Below are positions 31,065-46,000 of a DNA stretch of 64,000 nucleotides, piece after piece (positions within the stretch are counted from its first letter, which is position 1; each line of letters starts with the position of its first letter). The notes under the pieces were generated by a model. It was given only the letters and a program-made list of their open reading frames with translations. It was not told the DNA's origin and ran no database searches. Position numbers and translations under genes: made by a program. This DNA comes from Mactromeris polynyma (lineage: Eukaryota > Mollusca > Bivalvia > Venerida > Mactridae): contig JASFXZ010000008.1 of the NCBI GenBank assembly GCA_032209605.1, forward strand, positions 868,001-932,000, given 5' to 3'.

Positions 31065-34000
31065 CTGCGGAATAAAAAGAAGTATACGATAAAATAAATT
31101 ACTGACAGCTATCTGTATATGAATAGTATATTGTATTAAGTTATCTATGGCGGTGACGTCACAATGACAGCTACATGTATATGAATATTATATAGCATTA
31201 AGTTATATACGGTGGTAAGATGACGTCACAATGACAGCTACATGTATATGAATAGTATATAGCATTAAGTTATATACGGTGGTAAGATGACGTCACAATG
31301 ACAGCTACATGTATATGAATAGTATATAGCATTAAGTTATATACGGTGGTAAGATGACGTCACAATGAAAGCTACATGTATATGAATAGTATATAGCATT
31401 AAGTTATATACAGTGGTAAGATGACGTCACAATGACAGCTACATGTATATGCATATTATATAGTATTAAGTTATATACAGTGGTAAGATGACGTCACAAT
31501 GTAGCCTCTCCATAACAACATCTCTAGGGAGACGCAAATGTCGACTGCTGTGGAGAGGTTGTTGTTCTAGAGAGGATGAATTGATAGTAAAATACTAATA
31601 CAGACATAATTGATACTTTTGTTGAAGAGAGGCTGTTGTTCAAGAGAGAGTCCCGGTCCATGAAAATTCGGTCTTATCAACGTGGTATTCCTGATTCCGA
31701 GGTGGTCTTTAAGTGACGTTCAACAGTATCTTTAATTTGCCAATGCACAAACGGTCTTATTAATTAGGTGGTCTTAAATTTGGGGCGGTCTTTAACTCCG
31801 GTCTCTGACACACACACCGCTTATTTTATGTTCAACTCCATACAGCGTTCATTTGAAATATTTCTACACCATGGTGATTATGTAAATCACGGACTCCATT
31901 CGATGTTATATTTACATATCCTGTCCTGAGGATGGCGGCATATGGATGATTTATGTCACACCCACTCACAGAATACATTTTTTGCAATCATGTAAATGAA
32001 CATTACCGCCGGTATTTGCATAATGCAAAGTATGCTGAATACAACAGAAAATATGAGACATAATAAGTATCTATACACTCTTGATGTTCATTTAGTTAAC
32101 TTTTCTTTTCTGATTCGACAAATCTGCCTGAAGGTATGGACTATTTAAGTCTATTTTTGCTAATCATGTTTAAATACTAGGGAAATATGCATTAAGTTAA
32201 ACGTTTTTATCATTCCTGTTGTTCCTATGGTACAACCATAAAATATACAGTCAAACCTCACTGTATGACCAACTCAAAATTAAGAACAGCTTTTCATGGA
32301 CCAGTTTTTATTTACATGTATTTTCTTCCATCTTTTAATTCGATAATCACAGCACCTTACAACCAAGACATGTGTATTTCAGAACCAATGTTGATCTGAT
32401 TATTGACCTATTTAGTTGTAAATACTGTACATGCATCATACATGAACTATGTTTTCCATGTAGTTCAGCTATATACGACAGTTAGTTGACATACGCAGTA
32501 ATCCTATGTTTCGAACTTCTTCCACAAGCACTGTAAAATTACCCGCATGTATTTGCCTGGGTTCAATCGCCGATATGCATAAGCACACCTGTAAGCCATT
32601 TTTGATCCTCAAACATCTTGTTACCTGCGTTATCGACGTTTTAATGAGGAAATGGCACTATGTCGCAATGTTTAAATGGTAACCAAACGATAGAATGAGA
32701 GATTGATGATAAAGAAAATTCATTTCCACAAACGTCTAAAGACTAGCAATCGTGTACTCTACCAGGTGAATGAGCTAACAGAGGAAGTCACTTGTGGCGT
32801 CCCATAGTGCTGTTGCCGAGCACAATGTCAGCTATTATCGCCTTTGTACATTCATTTATCACCATACTAACCTCATTCTTGGTCATTCTGTCCCAATCCA
32901 AGACCAAGAATTCAAGACTTATATTTTGTAGACCCTCATTATACGGTACATCGAAAAGGAATGACTCATTGAAGACTGGATTCAGTGTACGTTTCTTTAC
33001 ATGGGTCTTCTTTTTGGCAATTCTCTGCCCATTGTACAATAAATATATCTTGACGTAGGGATCTGTTAACAAAGAAAATAATACAAATATGCAAGTGCTA
33101 CTGGTAGAGAAGATTATTGGTTTTAAAAATGTCACATATAAGGACAAAATTCACATAGAGAAAATACCGGTAGAAATGCCTCATATACAGAAAATTACCA
33201 ATAAACACGTCACAGTCAGAGAAAATACTAGTTCATGTATTTACAACGCATAAAGAGATATAACCGGCAGAAATATGTCATATGGAGAAAATTGCGGGTA
33301 CAAACGTCAAATATAGAGAAACATTTCGGTACAAATGTTTCATCAAGAGAAAATTACCGGTGAATATGTCTCATGTAGATAAATTACTGTTACAAGTGTC
33401 ACATATAAATAAAATTACCGACAGAGATGCATCATATAATGAAATTAACGCAACAAGTGTCTCACAAAAGAAAATAAACGGTAGAGTGTCTCTCACACTG
33501 AAAATTACCAGTTCCTACGTCTTATACGGAGTAAATTATATTTATTATAGTTATTGATTTTTTTGCATATTTCTCTCCTTTGACTTCATCAGATTTCATT
33601 GATTAAATATATGTTTAAAAACAATAGATGATCCAAGTGCTTTGGTACATAACACTAACAATAGCATTCAACGAGCTGCACCTTTAATATTGACACAACC
33701 ATTATCAACAGTATGTCATCTTCCTCATCGATTTTCCAGAAAGACTAAACGTCAGCAGTTTTATCAGTCATCTAGATGCCTGCCTGCACTAGCATTGGTA
33801 CTGACGTATGTTCGTGCGGGAGGTCTTCGATAAGAGCAGATGTTGAAATGACGACAATTATCAACCTACGCGTTATAGTTTAATGGATTGGTTGTGGAAG
33901 AATTTACAATTACATTTTACATATGAACATTGTATTTTTCCAGTTCAGTGTTACATGCGGAAAGTCGTTAGAATTAGGCGTTAGTTCTGTTCATACCAGC

Positions 34001-37000
34001 GTTATCAGAATAATGTTTAGCGCAGAATGACACTGATTTCGGGACTGTTTTATTTATGACAACGTGCATACGTGTTCATTAGGGCTGTTTCTGCGTAATT
34101 TATATAATATACTATAGAGTATAATATGCTATTTATGTAATGTATCAATATAATTATATGTATTACACCCAGACAATTGGTTTGATACTTTGAGTTTGAT
34201 AAGCGACAAGAGAGAGAGAGAGAGAAAGCCGTGTGATTATGTGGACTGATGGAGAACAACATAATTGCATGTATTGTCTTACATAGTTCCAATAAACAGA
34301 GGATCACACTCCTGTATTTCCTCGATATTCTTTTAATTTAAAAACACGGTGATGAAACAGTTCTCTTTTATCATGTTAAATCTACCGCGACAAGCAGTCG
34401 ATCAAAAAGCAATTTCAAATTGTCTGTCCGATCACTTGACAAATATCACACGCTAAACAGACACTGGAATATTATCACAAGTATCTTTCATCATCGCCCA
34501 TGCGTTAAGTATGGCACCTTTGTCATTTTGACATTTCATCTAAATTGGTGCCCTTTATGTTTCTGGTTCTATCAGAACAAGACGCAGATGGTTTTGAATG
34601 AACAAAATGACCGTACTACGTATCAAATATCGCATTTTTCTAAATCTTGGTTTCAATTAATGATTAATTTTCCAAGAAGAGAAAGAGGATGGTTTTATTT
34701 TCTGAGATTATGGAGTTGCAAAACAGATTCTGAGAAATCTATCAGGAAATGAGACAATCCGGTCGCAGATTCATACATCATAATTACTAGCTTGCTAAGA
34801 ATTGTTTAAACAACGGATGTTCGTATTTATTAACGTAAATATTGCGATATTGTCCTGTTTTTCACATTTAAAAACCCTTTAGTTAACTTAATATTTCCAG
34901 ACAGTAAAGCTGCGTAAGCAATAATTCCCTCGTGTTACATTGATATCATAACAAAACTAAATGAGTTATTTTCATCTTTGTAGTTTTCTAAGAGTTTGTT
35001 TGTCTCCAATGGTATGTAAGAGAAATCCGTTGCTACATAAATGGAAGCGATTTCTGCAAGATTAGTGGTAAATACAATTTACAAGGTTATGTAATATCCA
35101 AGAAGGTATATGCATCGAAGTGACACTGGCATTAACATTTCATGATCTTGTAAATTTTCTATACCGAGACTTTGAACTGTAAAGTGGATTATAATCACCA
35201 TGGAAACTATACGCCTACATGTTAAGGCAATGCTATGCTGGAGCGCAGGATCACCATAGAGCTAACATTAATGCTAATCACAGAGACAATTAAGTTAAAC
35301 ATTTCAGGAAACTGAGCAAAACAGTTGCTTTACAATCTGATCATTTTAAACCTATTTTAAAACAGATTATTCGTATTGCGCTTCGAACAAAAATACAGAT
35401 TAGGGCATCGTTTAACCAAAAACTGCTGACGGCTGAAAAGTCTTTTTAAATCACTGAATTACGCAGAGTTAGTAACCTAGGAAACAATCATCGAGAGTGA
35501 AAACTTGAAGTGTCGAATAGAATCAAGTAATTTCGAGGCATGGATAAAGTAGTTCCTGTGTTTTATACTTGTACAACTACATGTAGTGTCATTTTACCTG
35601 ATAATCCTGTGAGGTCCATTTTAGGAAGATTTCTTGCTTTCAACACGACCACTGTTAGTCTGTTTGCAGCCGGCTGGTAACAGAGCGACACTAACAGCTC
35701 ACCACAACCCTGTACGCGAAACTGAAATACGGAACATTACGTTATTAGCAAGTGAACATACTTCCGAATCTGGTTTGTCATGTGGCTTTAAGTTACATAA
35801 ACAGCAAGGGTCTTGTAGTTACTACTCCAGCTAATAGGGTGGAGGAAGGACACCTGCCCTGTGTTCAGTTACGGCTATCAGACCTATCTTTTCGTAACGT
35901 TTCGTAATTTGGTTCCCGTATTCAGCCAATATGATACGGTGGGCAAGGGATACAATACAAAACGAGTTTGTCCTCGAAAGTGTTTCATCTAATAACATCT
36001 ATGAAACCATCGTGTACAGAGGATAACATTTTATCGTTGGTTAAGCTTAAATCAGGCGAGGATTTTCCTTTAAATTTCATGCTTTCAGTGAGCAGTTACT
36101 ATACCAACTCGCTGGGATTTAAAATAAATCCCATGATGCCCTCATCAGTGACAGTTGACAAGCTTTACTAATTATCTGCTAAGGTTTTCTAATCACTTTT
36201 GTATCCTTGTGACGTCATCGGTGTCATTTGTCAATTTCTCTGAGAGAAAAAATAACACGTGCTCGTTTTTAACAAAGATGTCCTCCGAGATTCTATTTTG
36301 TCGATAAAAAACCGTTTTGCACAACGTTTAACGATAATAGTTTTTAAACGTGAATTTGATGTTATGATGTTATGTTGAGGTATGTTGTTGGTCAAGACAG
36401 AGCAGCGCAATACAGGAAGATGTATCTGAATGAGTTTTTATTCCTGACTCTTCCGTAAACTATGTAAGGATAGCAGCTTACGCTTTTAAAGTCACTCGTA
36501 CAAAACAGACATTGATTAAGTTCAATGTTACTAGGATATTACAATGGTACACACCCACCTCATGACAAACATCTTTGACTTTTGCGTGACAACATGATGA
36601 TGTTGTTTGTATTAATCAATGTTTTACATACTCTCATCTAAAGGTAATGATAGTATGCACAGTATGACAGTATGCAAGAAACCAAAGTCAAAATTCAATA
36701 GTTTAGATTACTGACTTGATACTAAATAAGAAAGGTCACATGGTCAGATAGCAAGCAAACATGTACATGTACGAATGTATTAACATCAATCGCAATTAAA
36801 TTGATCTTTTTTATTTTATGCAAGTTAGAAATGAATTTTCAATTGGTTGAATTGCCGGAAAGTAAAACAATCAATGGTATTATGGATTTTACTTGTCCAA
36901 TGCCTAAAGTATCGATATATTTTTAGTATATCTACATGGACAGATAAAGTATATTGTTATTGTACTAAATTTTAAGTTTTAACATTGTTGTATTCGAATA

Positions 37001-40000
37001 GAGTTTAACTGTCTGTTAAGTTATACTTCAAATTATCATATATCATATTATAATGTTTGAAACAAAACGGATGTTTTCTTAAAAAATATTGAAATGATTG
37101 ATATTTCTTTTATGAATTATGTTCAGTACTTAGCAGAAATAAAACATAATCCGAACTAGTATGGTAAAAAATATACACGGTTAACCGTTCGGAAGATTAA
37201 ACGGTTAACCGGTTAGCAAAATAACCGAATATCGACATCCCTAATTTTTACCAATTCAAGGGTCATAGCTGAGGTAATTTAGCTGATACTTTATCTAGTA
37301 ATGCAACTGCTTATAAACTACGCGCCTACACGCTTTATTCAAAATGAAAAACACTAAACAAGATTTATTGACGTCCGATTTTCTGTGAAAGCTGAATATC
37401 TCATTCCCAAAGGTTTTATAAATATAATTCCGATTCAAGTACGCTGCTGTATAATACTTTATGCGCTCCACCACATGTGTTGGTTTAGGTGAATGTCACA
37501 CACAGTCGATAATATTTCGTCTGTATTGAGCGAAAGACAAAGCTATAATTTCTATGCCAATTTCAAAGCATTAGCGCGTTGTTTGTCTTCTTGTTCTATG
37601 GAATCAAAATGTTAATTCATACCATAAAGGGAAATTTTCTTCCATAAATACTCGGAGTATATTGCTTGATTGCAATCCAATGGACATTTTTAGTTAATTA
37701 TTAGACATCAACATCGTGGTATTGATGATAGAGAACACCTCGGGGAAATTTGAAATCACAGTTAGGTTTTAATGAGTGAAAGACGGTTATCTACGCGATG
37801 AAAATCTTCCTACTGATTGGTGATATTCCTGAATGTTATGCATTGAACGTAATTTCACTTGTCATCATGCGCCACATTTATTGGCATTTATGTTCCATTT
37901 GAAATTAACAAGGGACAGATATTATTTTAGGGGTCGATAAACGGTTTAATTTTGTAAAAGGACAAATACAAATATACCAAATTCTGACAGTTGCCGATTT
38001 ATAAACAACGGTCTTAAACATGTATTCATTACCGAGCCTTCGACTTTCTCTTGTAAGGAGCTTTAAGTTACATAAACAGCCATATACATGTAGTGACTAT
38101 TACAGCTATCAGGATGGAGGAAGACCACAGGCGGACACCTGGGTAGAACCATCGACCACCTTCCGTAAGCCGGCTTGATGACTTCCTCACTTACAAACTC
38201 TATATCCCGGGTGGGGTTCGTACCCGCAGTGGTGAGGGACAAGTGAGATTTTCGCCTTAGTTTTACAAAACATCAAAGGAATGTATACATCATTTTAAAC
38301 CGTTTGGCTTTGATTGGCCATTGATTTGCACACATTCAATACAACTTCCAGAGTAACCAATTTACCCCGGCGATATGAACATTAACACTATCTCTTGCAA
38401 GTTGTTATCTTCCAGTGATGGACGAACTGTTTGCTGCTGTATATGAAGCCGGTTCCGGAGGGAGACTGAGATAAATGTTACCGCATGATAGTCTGGCTCT
38501 GTTTCAACAGTTTTATGATTACAAATTGCTAATTAACATTTTCGATGAAAATAAAACAAACTCGGAAATGTGCATTTTGCATATAAACGTCGGGAACTTA
38601 GTAGTAATATTAATCATCTATAGATAAATGTCAGCTATATATGCCCTCAAACGCTTATCGTGTCGGTCACTATTATACCGACATATTTGTCACAATCAGC
38701 TATAAAATTCAAGCCAATGCGTTGTGCGCCGTACGAACAGTACCCAAATCACAATCCATAAGACGCAATATGTTCAAATATACGACAGCATTAAAGTTTT
38801 GTTGAAACACAGAAAAAATAACATCGTTTACATTGGGTGACCACTGATACGTTTCAGTGCATACAGTATACGTGCTGCCATACGGGTTGTTTTCTTACCA
38901 AAGCTTACCACATCAGTAATTGAAAAAGTAATTCACCGAGCCTATCGTGTTTAATAACTCGGGCGTAGTCGAGATGAAAGCTAAGAGACAGGCATCGATT
39001 TTATCACGTGACATAAGCACATCAAGTGTGAGCATTACACAATGTAACGACCGAGAACCACATTTGGTTCGATGAAATGTGTTCAAGGTAAAACACGCGA
39101 TGGCTGTATTTCATGAAAAACTTACATTGTCACGTGATAAAATGTAATTATTATGTTTCCTATTTCATTATCTTACCGATTTGCATTCGCGGCAAAACAG
39201 CGTTCAACACGCAACATGACTTTGTTTAAACTCAGCTTACGGGAAGATAGACATAGATGATAAACAATTTGCCAAATAATATTACCATGTTCAAGTAAAA
39301 AATAAGTCTGAAGTACTCAATCTTCTAGACAAACTAGGTCAACCGGAAGACTCTTCATTTCCCCGGAAAGCAGTTAGTGCATGGTATATTGTATTGAAGT
39401 AATGTGACCTTACGATGGAACCTGCTTTGTCTGATTACATCAAGTTATATTTCCCAGTGGACCATAAATTCAACAGACAAACTGTCATAACATCACCAGT
39501 TCATGTAACTATGACAATCAACAAATTGCATTTATACTACAGATCAAATTGTTTCATGCCATAATGGATTAATGCCATAGGATACGAGTTCATCTATGTT
39601 TATCTGGTTATTTATTTATATCAAGACGGGCTTGTTTCGCTTTACCATTGACATACGGTTCCGACATACCCGTAGAAAGTAGCTGTTCAGTTGTTGTTAA
39701 GCGGACAAAGCCCAAAGTAACACACGCTAATCATTATGGACTTAAAAAGCACCATTAAATTATAATTGAATAAGAATTTATTATTTGACACACAAACACA
39801 ACAATAAAGTATGTTAAAACTACGCACTGAGTCAATTTTCTACGTGATAATAATCATTTTGTCGAACTTTTTGTGCTAAATTTGTTCTTACAAACAAAAT
39901 TAAGGCTTATAATCGATACGCCGGGCATTTTTCAATAAATAAGATCGTTCCAAGATTTATATCAAATGCAAATGACATATAACCTAGGCTGCTACAGAGT

Positions 40001-43000
40001 GTTTTTCGCTACATGAGGCGTAATTGCAAATTGCTTGTAAGGACGTCATTGCCATGGTAAATCATGCGGATGTTTCCTGATATCACAGTTGATTTAAATG
40101 TCGATTAGTGGAAAGGAAACGTATCAATAAACACTGTACATATACATATATCTAGTTCATACATAATTAAGCAGTCAGTAAGAAATGCTGTGTGCAAACC
40201 CGCGCTGTCTTTGGCATACCTTTTTAAATCTATTATTTACGTCGTGCGTTTTTTGGTTTAAGTAATTGCTGTTGTATAGAGCGGTAAGATAACATTTGAA
40301 TCTTGCCTAGGTTTCAAACATGTACTAACTTGTTCGTCCACTTGTAAATGACACCATTCACCATGTTTTATAAATAATCAGAGTCTTGTCGACGTCTGAT
40401 ATATAACTCCTAACTACCTACGAAGAATATTTGCTTCCACTATGGAACTCAGACATAAGCTATTGAATACAACGCTTCCTGACATGGAACACGTATTAAA
40501 CGCGTTTTTGACGTATGTTTAATGACACCTTCTGTCCTATCATGTTTGTCATAAAAACGAAAAATTAGAAAGTCCCTCATGTTTCTCAGAAAATTCTGCT
40601 TTAGGTTATAGGAAATCTTTGATGTCTACAACAAAAACTTCCGTCAATATAACATTCACAGAACATCTTTGAAATGAAATGCTATTTAATGGTTCAAAAC
40701 TGCACTATAACTATCAGACAAGAGAATATTGGCAATTAAGCAGCTTTAAATGTGCATCCATAATTTAAGCGATTACTCTGAAGACAAAGACCATCTTTAA
40801 AGAGATTACCTTATTTTTAATTGCTTTCCTATGCAATACGTGGTATTTGCCTGCCAGGGTTTTTCTTTACAAATTATCATCATATTATAATGTCAAGCAC
40901 ATTTATTACTTATTATCTTCACTAGTTTCCAATTAACACGACAAAATAATTTATTTTTGTTAGTTCTTAAGTACAAGATTTTTCTAATCGTATTAACCTG
41001 CAGTTTAGACGACTATCTCACTTGATGCCTGCAGAATATGTGATCGACTTATTTTAAAATTCCGTTACGATACAATTGCGCCATGTTTTTGCAAAAAAAA
41101 AATGAATTCCAATTGCCATGCTTATTTTTTGCTAATTCCCTGCTATTTGTTACAACTTATTTATTACTTGCTTCGCGATTTGCAGTTAGCTATAAGATAC
41201 TTGCTTTCACGATTCACTGTAACCCAGGCTGTATATGAGTTGCTTGCAAGACTTGTTGTTAACTATATGTGACTTGCTTATTGTAATTTGCTTTCTGCAC
41301 GATATTTAGGAATCGACATTTTCAGATATGCGTTTTGCGACATGTTTTGTATATTTTCACACATTTTTATTCACACAAACATTCTGATGTTTGTACAGAC
41401 ACACTTCACTTGTATACATATTTTAAACAAAATTAGAATAAAATTACCTGATTTTTCATCAGAGCAAGATTGGACCATAAGAAAACAAAGCAGTCACAGT
41501 GTGTAGTGTAGCATGGAGGCCAACATGCCTCTATAATAGGTGCAATAAATTCAAAATCTGTTTGGTCTCTGATGAAAGAGAAAGGAAAGTTATGGCAAAA
41601 TGCCAAAAGCAGAAGACAAATCAGAACCTGCAGCAGGGAAATCACAAATAGCAAACCAAAAAGAAAATCGCAAAATGCAAATCTCAATATGCAAAACGCA
41701 TTGAACTGGCAGTCCATAACATAAAGTGCATGTAAAGGTTACGTGGATTCCGCTTGTTCGAAGTTGTGTTATGCAAATAATGGACTATCAAAGGAAGTAA
41801 ATTTGTAATGAGCTTTGGCTTTAAAGAATTTATACTGCAGCCTTTATCGATTCTTCTTTTCTCCATTTCTTAAGGAAGTAATAATCGAATGTATTTGGTT
41901 ACGATCATAGATGCAGACGGAAGTCTGATCACGTAATATGAAACAACATTATAAGTGACACTTGTGCATTAGTACATTTCTCAACACATAATAAGATGTG
42001 ATAAATAAAGACACAGGGTAATAAACATCTGAGCTACTGTCTTGTTGCAAAGTTGATGGGATGACTGGTTGTCAGTGTTTTATTTGAAGTAAATGCTTTA
42101 CCGTACACGTCATTAATTAGTCTTAGTCTTTGTATGAGAGGCAATGCTATGAGTTTAAAGTTCTTGTTAAAACCCTTACCAATACTCGGTAACGTTTAGT
42201 AACGGAAACCAGGTACACTCTCGTTAAGACGAATTTTTCGGGACCGTCGGAAATAGTTCGTCTTAACGAAAATTCGTCTTAACGAAAATTCGACGTAAAC
42301 GTCGGGAGGCCATTTTGGTGGTGTTACGTGAGAAAGTCTAGTTCGTGACGACTGCTTTGTGTTTAATCGCCATTTGCATAAATCAAATGTTAAAGATTAC
42401 GTGTTTTAATTAAAGTACACGCTTAATTAAATCACTAATTTTGGCATGTTTTACAAACTATCGGTTTGATCGCAGTGTTCAACAATTCGACATGTTTGCA
42501 TTAACACAATGTAGTCTAACATTTTGCAAACATGTACAAATCCTTCAATTATGTAAACAATCGATAATTAAATGTGCGAAAATACAGGTAAATCATCTCA
42601 GTGACGTGTGAAAACATTCGTCGCCAGCAGGATACGATCCGACTTCGTGTTAAACAATAGATTTAAGGTGCGAACTTGTTAAGCGGGACTTCGAAAAAAC
42701 TTCGACGTAACGAAAAACTTCGAGACAAAAATTCGTCTTAACCGACAGAAATTCATACAGACAAAGAAGGATAAAATCGGGACTTTTGAAAAACTTCGAC
42801 GTAACGGAAAATTCGTCTTAAGCGAGTTCGTCCTAACGAGAGTCGACTGTATATACATGTATGTCCATAATCCATAATGTCTATTTTTCCAGAACTATAT
42901 TTGTCCATCACACAGAGTTTGGGAGTCACAGTAAACATTTACGAGGGACAGCCTTCGTATTGCAGCCTTTGCTGGTTATACCTGTGAATCAGCATGTGTC

Positions 43001-46000
43001 TGATAAATGAAGACATTTGTAGCTGGTATCTTCCTCTACCATAAAAGTTGGAGAGTTGTTATACGGGCTCTGATAGTTTCAGTTTGAGCTCAAATCTAAC
43101 AAGAATGTCCACATGCTCCCGTCAGAACTTCCCTACACAGATCGAGACATACAAGGAGACACACACAGGGAGGGAGACACAATGGTAAGGGCAACCGAAC
43201 CAAACAACACAATCAATATCAAAGAACTGAAAAGCATGAGCATGGGAGGACACAGGATTGCACAACATAAACAGCCTGGGAACTGTCGGTAAAAATACTG
43301 GAGACGAGTGATGTGGCCGTACTTATGACTGGGTGATTCTAATCCAAGGAAAATGAAAACATGTTGTCATTGTTTGAAGAGTTCATATTTTAGTACGAGA
43401 AGTTGTGATCAGTAGTTTTACCTACAGCCATAAAACAAGAAAACACTCTCGCACCTTTATCAGTGTAGCATCACAATATGATTGTTTCAACATAGAGAGA
43501 GTGCGTCGTGGGATTGTCATCATGAGGAATCTAACTCAAACAATAATTGGCTCCTGGTACGAGATGGTTCAATTAAATCCTAACAAGTTCTTTCAATTAA
43601 GAAACCGCAGTGAAAGTAGTATGCGTACAAGAGACGGTACTTTGATATCCTTGCTGTTTGTTCACATTGCCACTCCTGAGTGAATCGATACAGATCAATC
43701 AGCTTACATTATGTATCAGGTGCATTTTAGCTTTAATCTCAAAAAGTAAATTAAACTGTAGGAGTCTAGAGATATTAGCTGCGGGTTTTATAAAAGCTTT
43801 CAGACATGCAACCTCTCACTAAAAAGTTACTGAACATAGTATAGTAAAGTGGTCATAATTGCAAATAACAAGAGGGCCACCTTGGCTATCGATCACCTGC
43901 GTTGGGCTATTACGATGTATTTCACTCCGATATTTTCCCAATTTGTCACTGCTTTTATAAAAAAAATACATACAGTGATCATACAGTGATCATACAGTGA
44001 AATATAAATGTACTAAATTTGTTTTACGATATTTTACCTTTACCTAAATCTTTTGTACCCCAAAGTTCACACATGTTTACAGAAACAATCTGCTTAGAAA
44101 TATTTTTATCAATCGGCCAATACGTTGGGTGCCCGAGCAGAAAGGAATTTCAATGATGGAAACCAGCTCCCGCCCAGAATACTGACAAATGGCTTTTAAC
44201 TAAAGTCTGCAAAGCATGTAAGCGGTCCAATGTCATTTATTTCCGTTACCATTGGTTACTTTACGTTAAATTGAAATAATCATTTATCCTTCTTAAAAGC
44301 AATGAACTTCTCGATTTCTCCATATATAAATCAATGTAATCAGGTTCTAGCGCGCGATAGACATACACAACTTTAGATTCGTTTTAGTAATTTAGTTGTA
44401 CAAGAATAACCATACATTCATTCTAATCATTTGCGGTTTAGAGAAAAAAAAATCTAAATATGCACCAGTTTGGGAACTCGGGGTAAATTTTCTCATCCAA
44501 TTGTGTAGAAAGCAATTGAAACTTAAACATTATTGAAATTAAGTACAATATAGTTCCAAGACGAGATTTTATAAACTGGAAACTTGTCGTGATGGTGTAG
44601 TTTGTCAAACATCTATACGGACGTAGGAGCTCAAACAATTTTCTATTCTTCTTCACTTTTATACACTCAGAGTGAAAAAATATAGAACATTTTTCTTGTA
44701 CGCCAGACTGAAACTCCAGTTTTTAAAACGCACCCCCCCCCCCGTGAGCAAAACCCTCTCTTTAACAAGAAAATGCAACATGAGATGACACTATTTGCAA
44801 GCAGGAAACAATATTTACTCCATAATTATGGTCACTTCGTTTTCGTATTGCCTTATGGGGCAATATTGCTTACTGTCAGTACATGGTGACGTCAGATATG
44901 ACGTTTTCTGGAAATGACGCCACTTAAAGAAGTGATTGGAAATTGTACAGCGGCGCTCATATCACTTGTATGTAGTCAGAATGTACTAACATTTTAACCT
45001 CTCAACAACAGACACATTATGAGGCTCCCAATACTGGGACGTAATATAGTATTAATAAATTTTCTTAATTTTAGTAACATCTGCGGGCAATTAAGGTAAC
45101 CAATCTGGACAGTGGTGAAGTGTACATGTTTGATAGATACCCTAATTATACCACATTGTTGTTATTATTTCCCCTTATTTCTTTCCAACAATACTGAAAC
45201 TATAATATAACAAAACATTAATTTTGCATTTGTAATAAAAGTAAACTAATGTAACATAAACAATACATAAGTTGCTTTCCAAAAAATCAGCGTGATCAAA
45301 ATGTCATCGCTACTGAATGTAAATAACCCTACATGTTTGATCACATCAGCGTTTCCAAACACCATTAAAAGGCTTATTCGTCGTAATATGTAACTTTCTT
45401 TTATGCTACTTATTAATTTGTTGCCGGGATATGTTAAGAAGCGCAAAGTTTAAGCAAAGTCGCAGATTATTACCGAGAATTGATCTAAACATTTTACCCC
45501 CCCCCCATCATTTAATATTTCCTCCTAAAATCCAGGTTTTATTCCAGTGGCATTTTAATAATTACTTCATAACGTGTTACCACAAATTAAATACATATAC
45601 AACAACAAACGACAGCGTTTGACATTTTACTTCATAATTAGCCGATAAACAATAAAGTTTTTTATAACAGTATTATGTTGAACACACATAAACCCGTAAA
45701 TACCCTGCCCAATAAAACGAGTTGTTTATTTGTCCACGAAATAACGTAAAAGGCAATTTAGAAAAATTGTTAATTGACTGTTTCATGGCGGGTTGGAAAT
45801 ATCTGATCAATAAAAGGCAATCAAGTTACCCACAAACAAGAGAACATTTGTATTGGCATTTTATATCTGTGGAGTATGTCTGTCCAGCAATGTTATTGGA
45901 AAGTTAAAAAGATTGGATTGTGAAGTTTTTGTCTCAAGATGCTGTAGAGTAAAGGTTGTCAGCTTTATACGCAGATAATAACATGCCTTTGGTTTTTTAC

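Noticed and set aside
32821..32871. A 30-bp mini-intron joining KNE to AIIADIVLG
   Set aside because: Introns this short are not expected in animals, and the exon at 31064 gives a complete canonical C2B ending.
34420..34752. 110-codon plus-strand open frame
   Set aside because: Lies in a synaptotagmin intron with no recognisable family features; likely chance.
41090..41717. Possible gene with Phe/Cys/Leu-rich product (41433-41717 minus)
   Set aside because: The sequence is a loose, decayed inverted repeat of TTTGC/GCAAA words, which creates the biased peptide.
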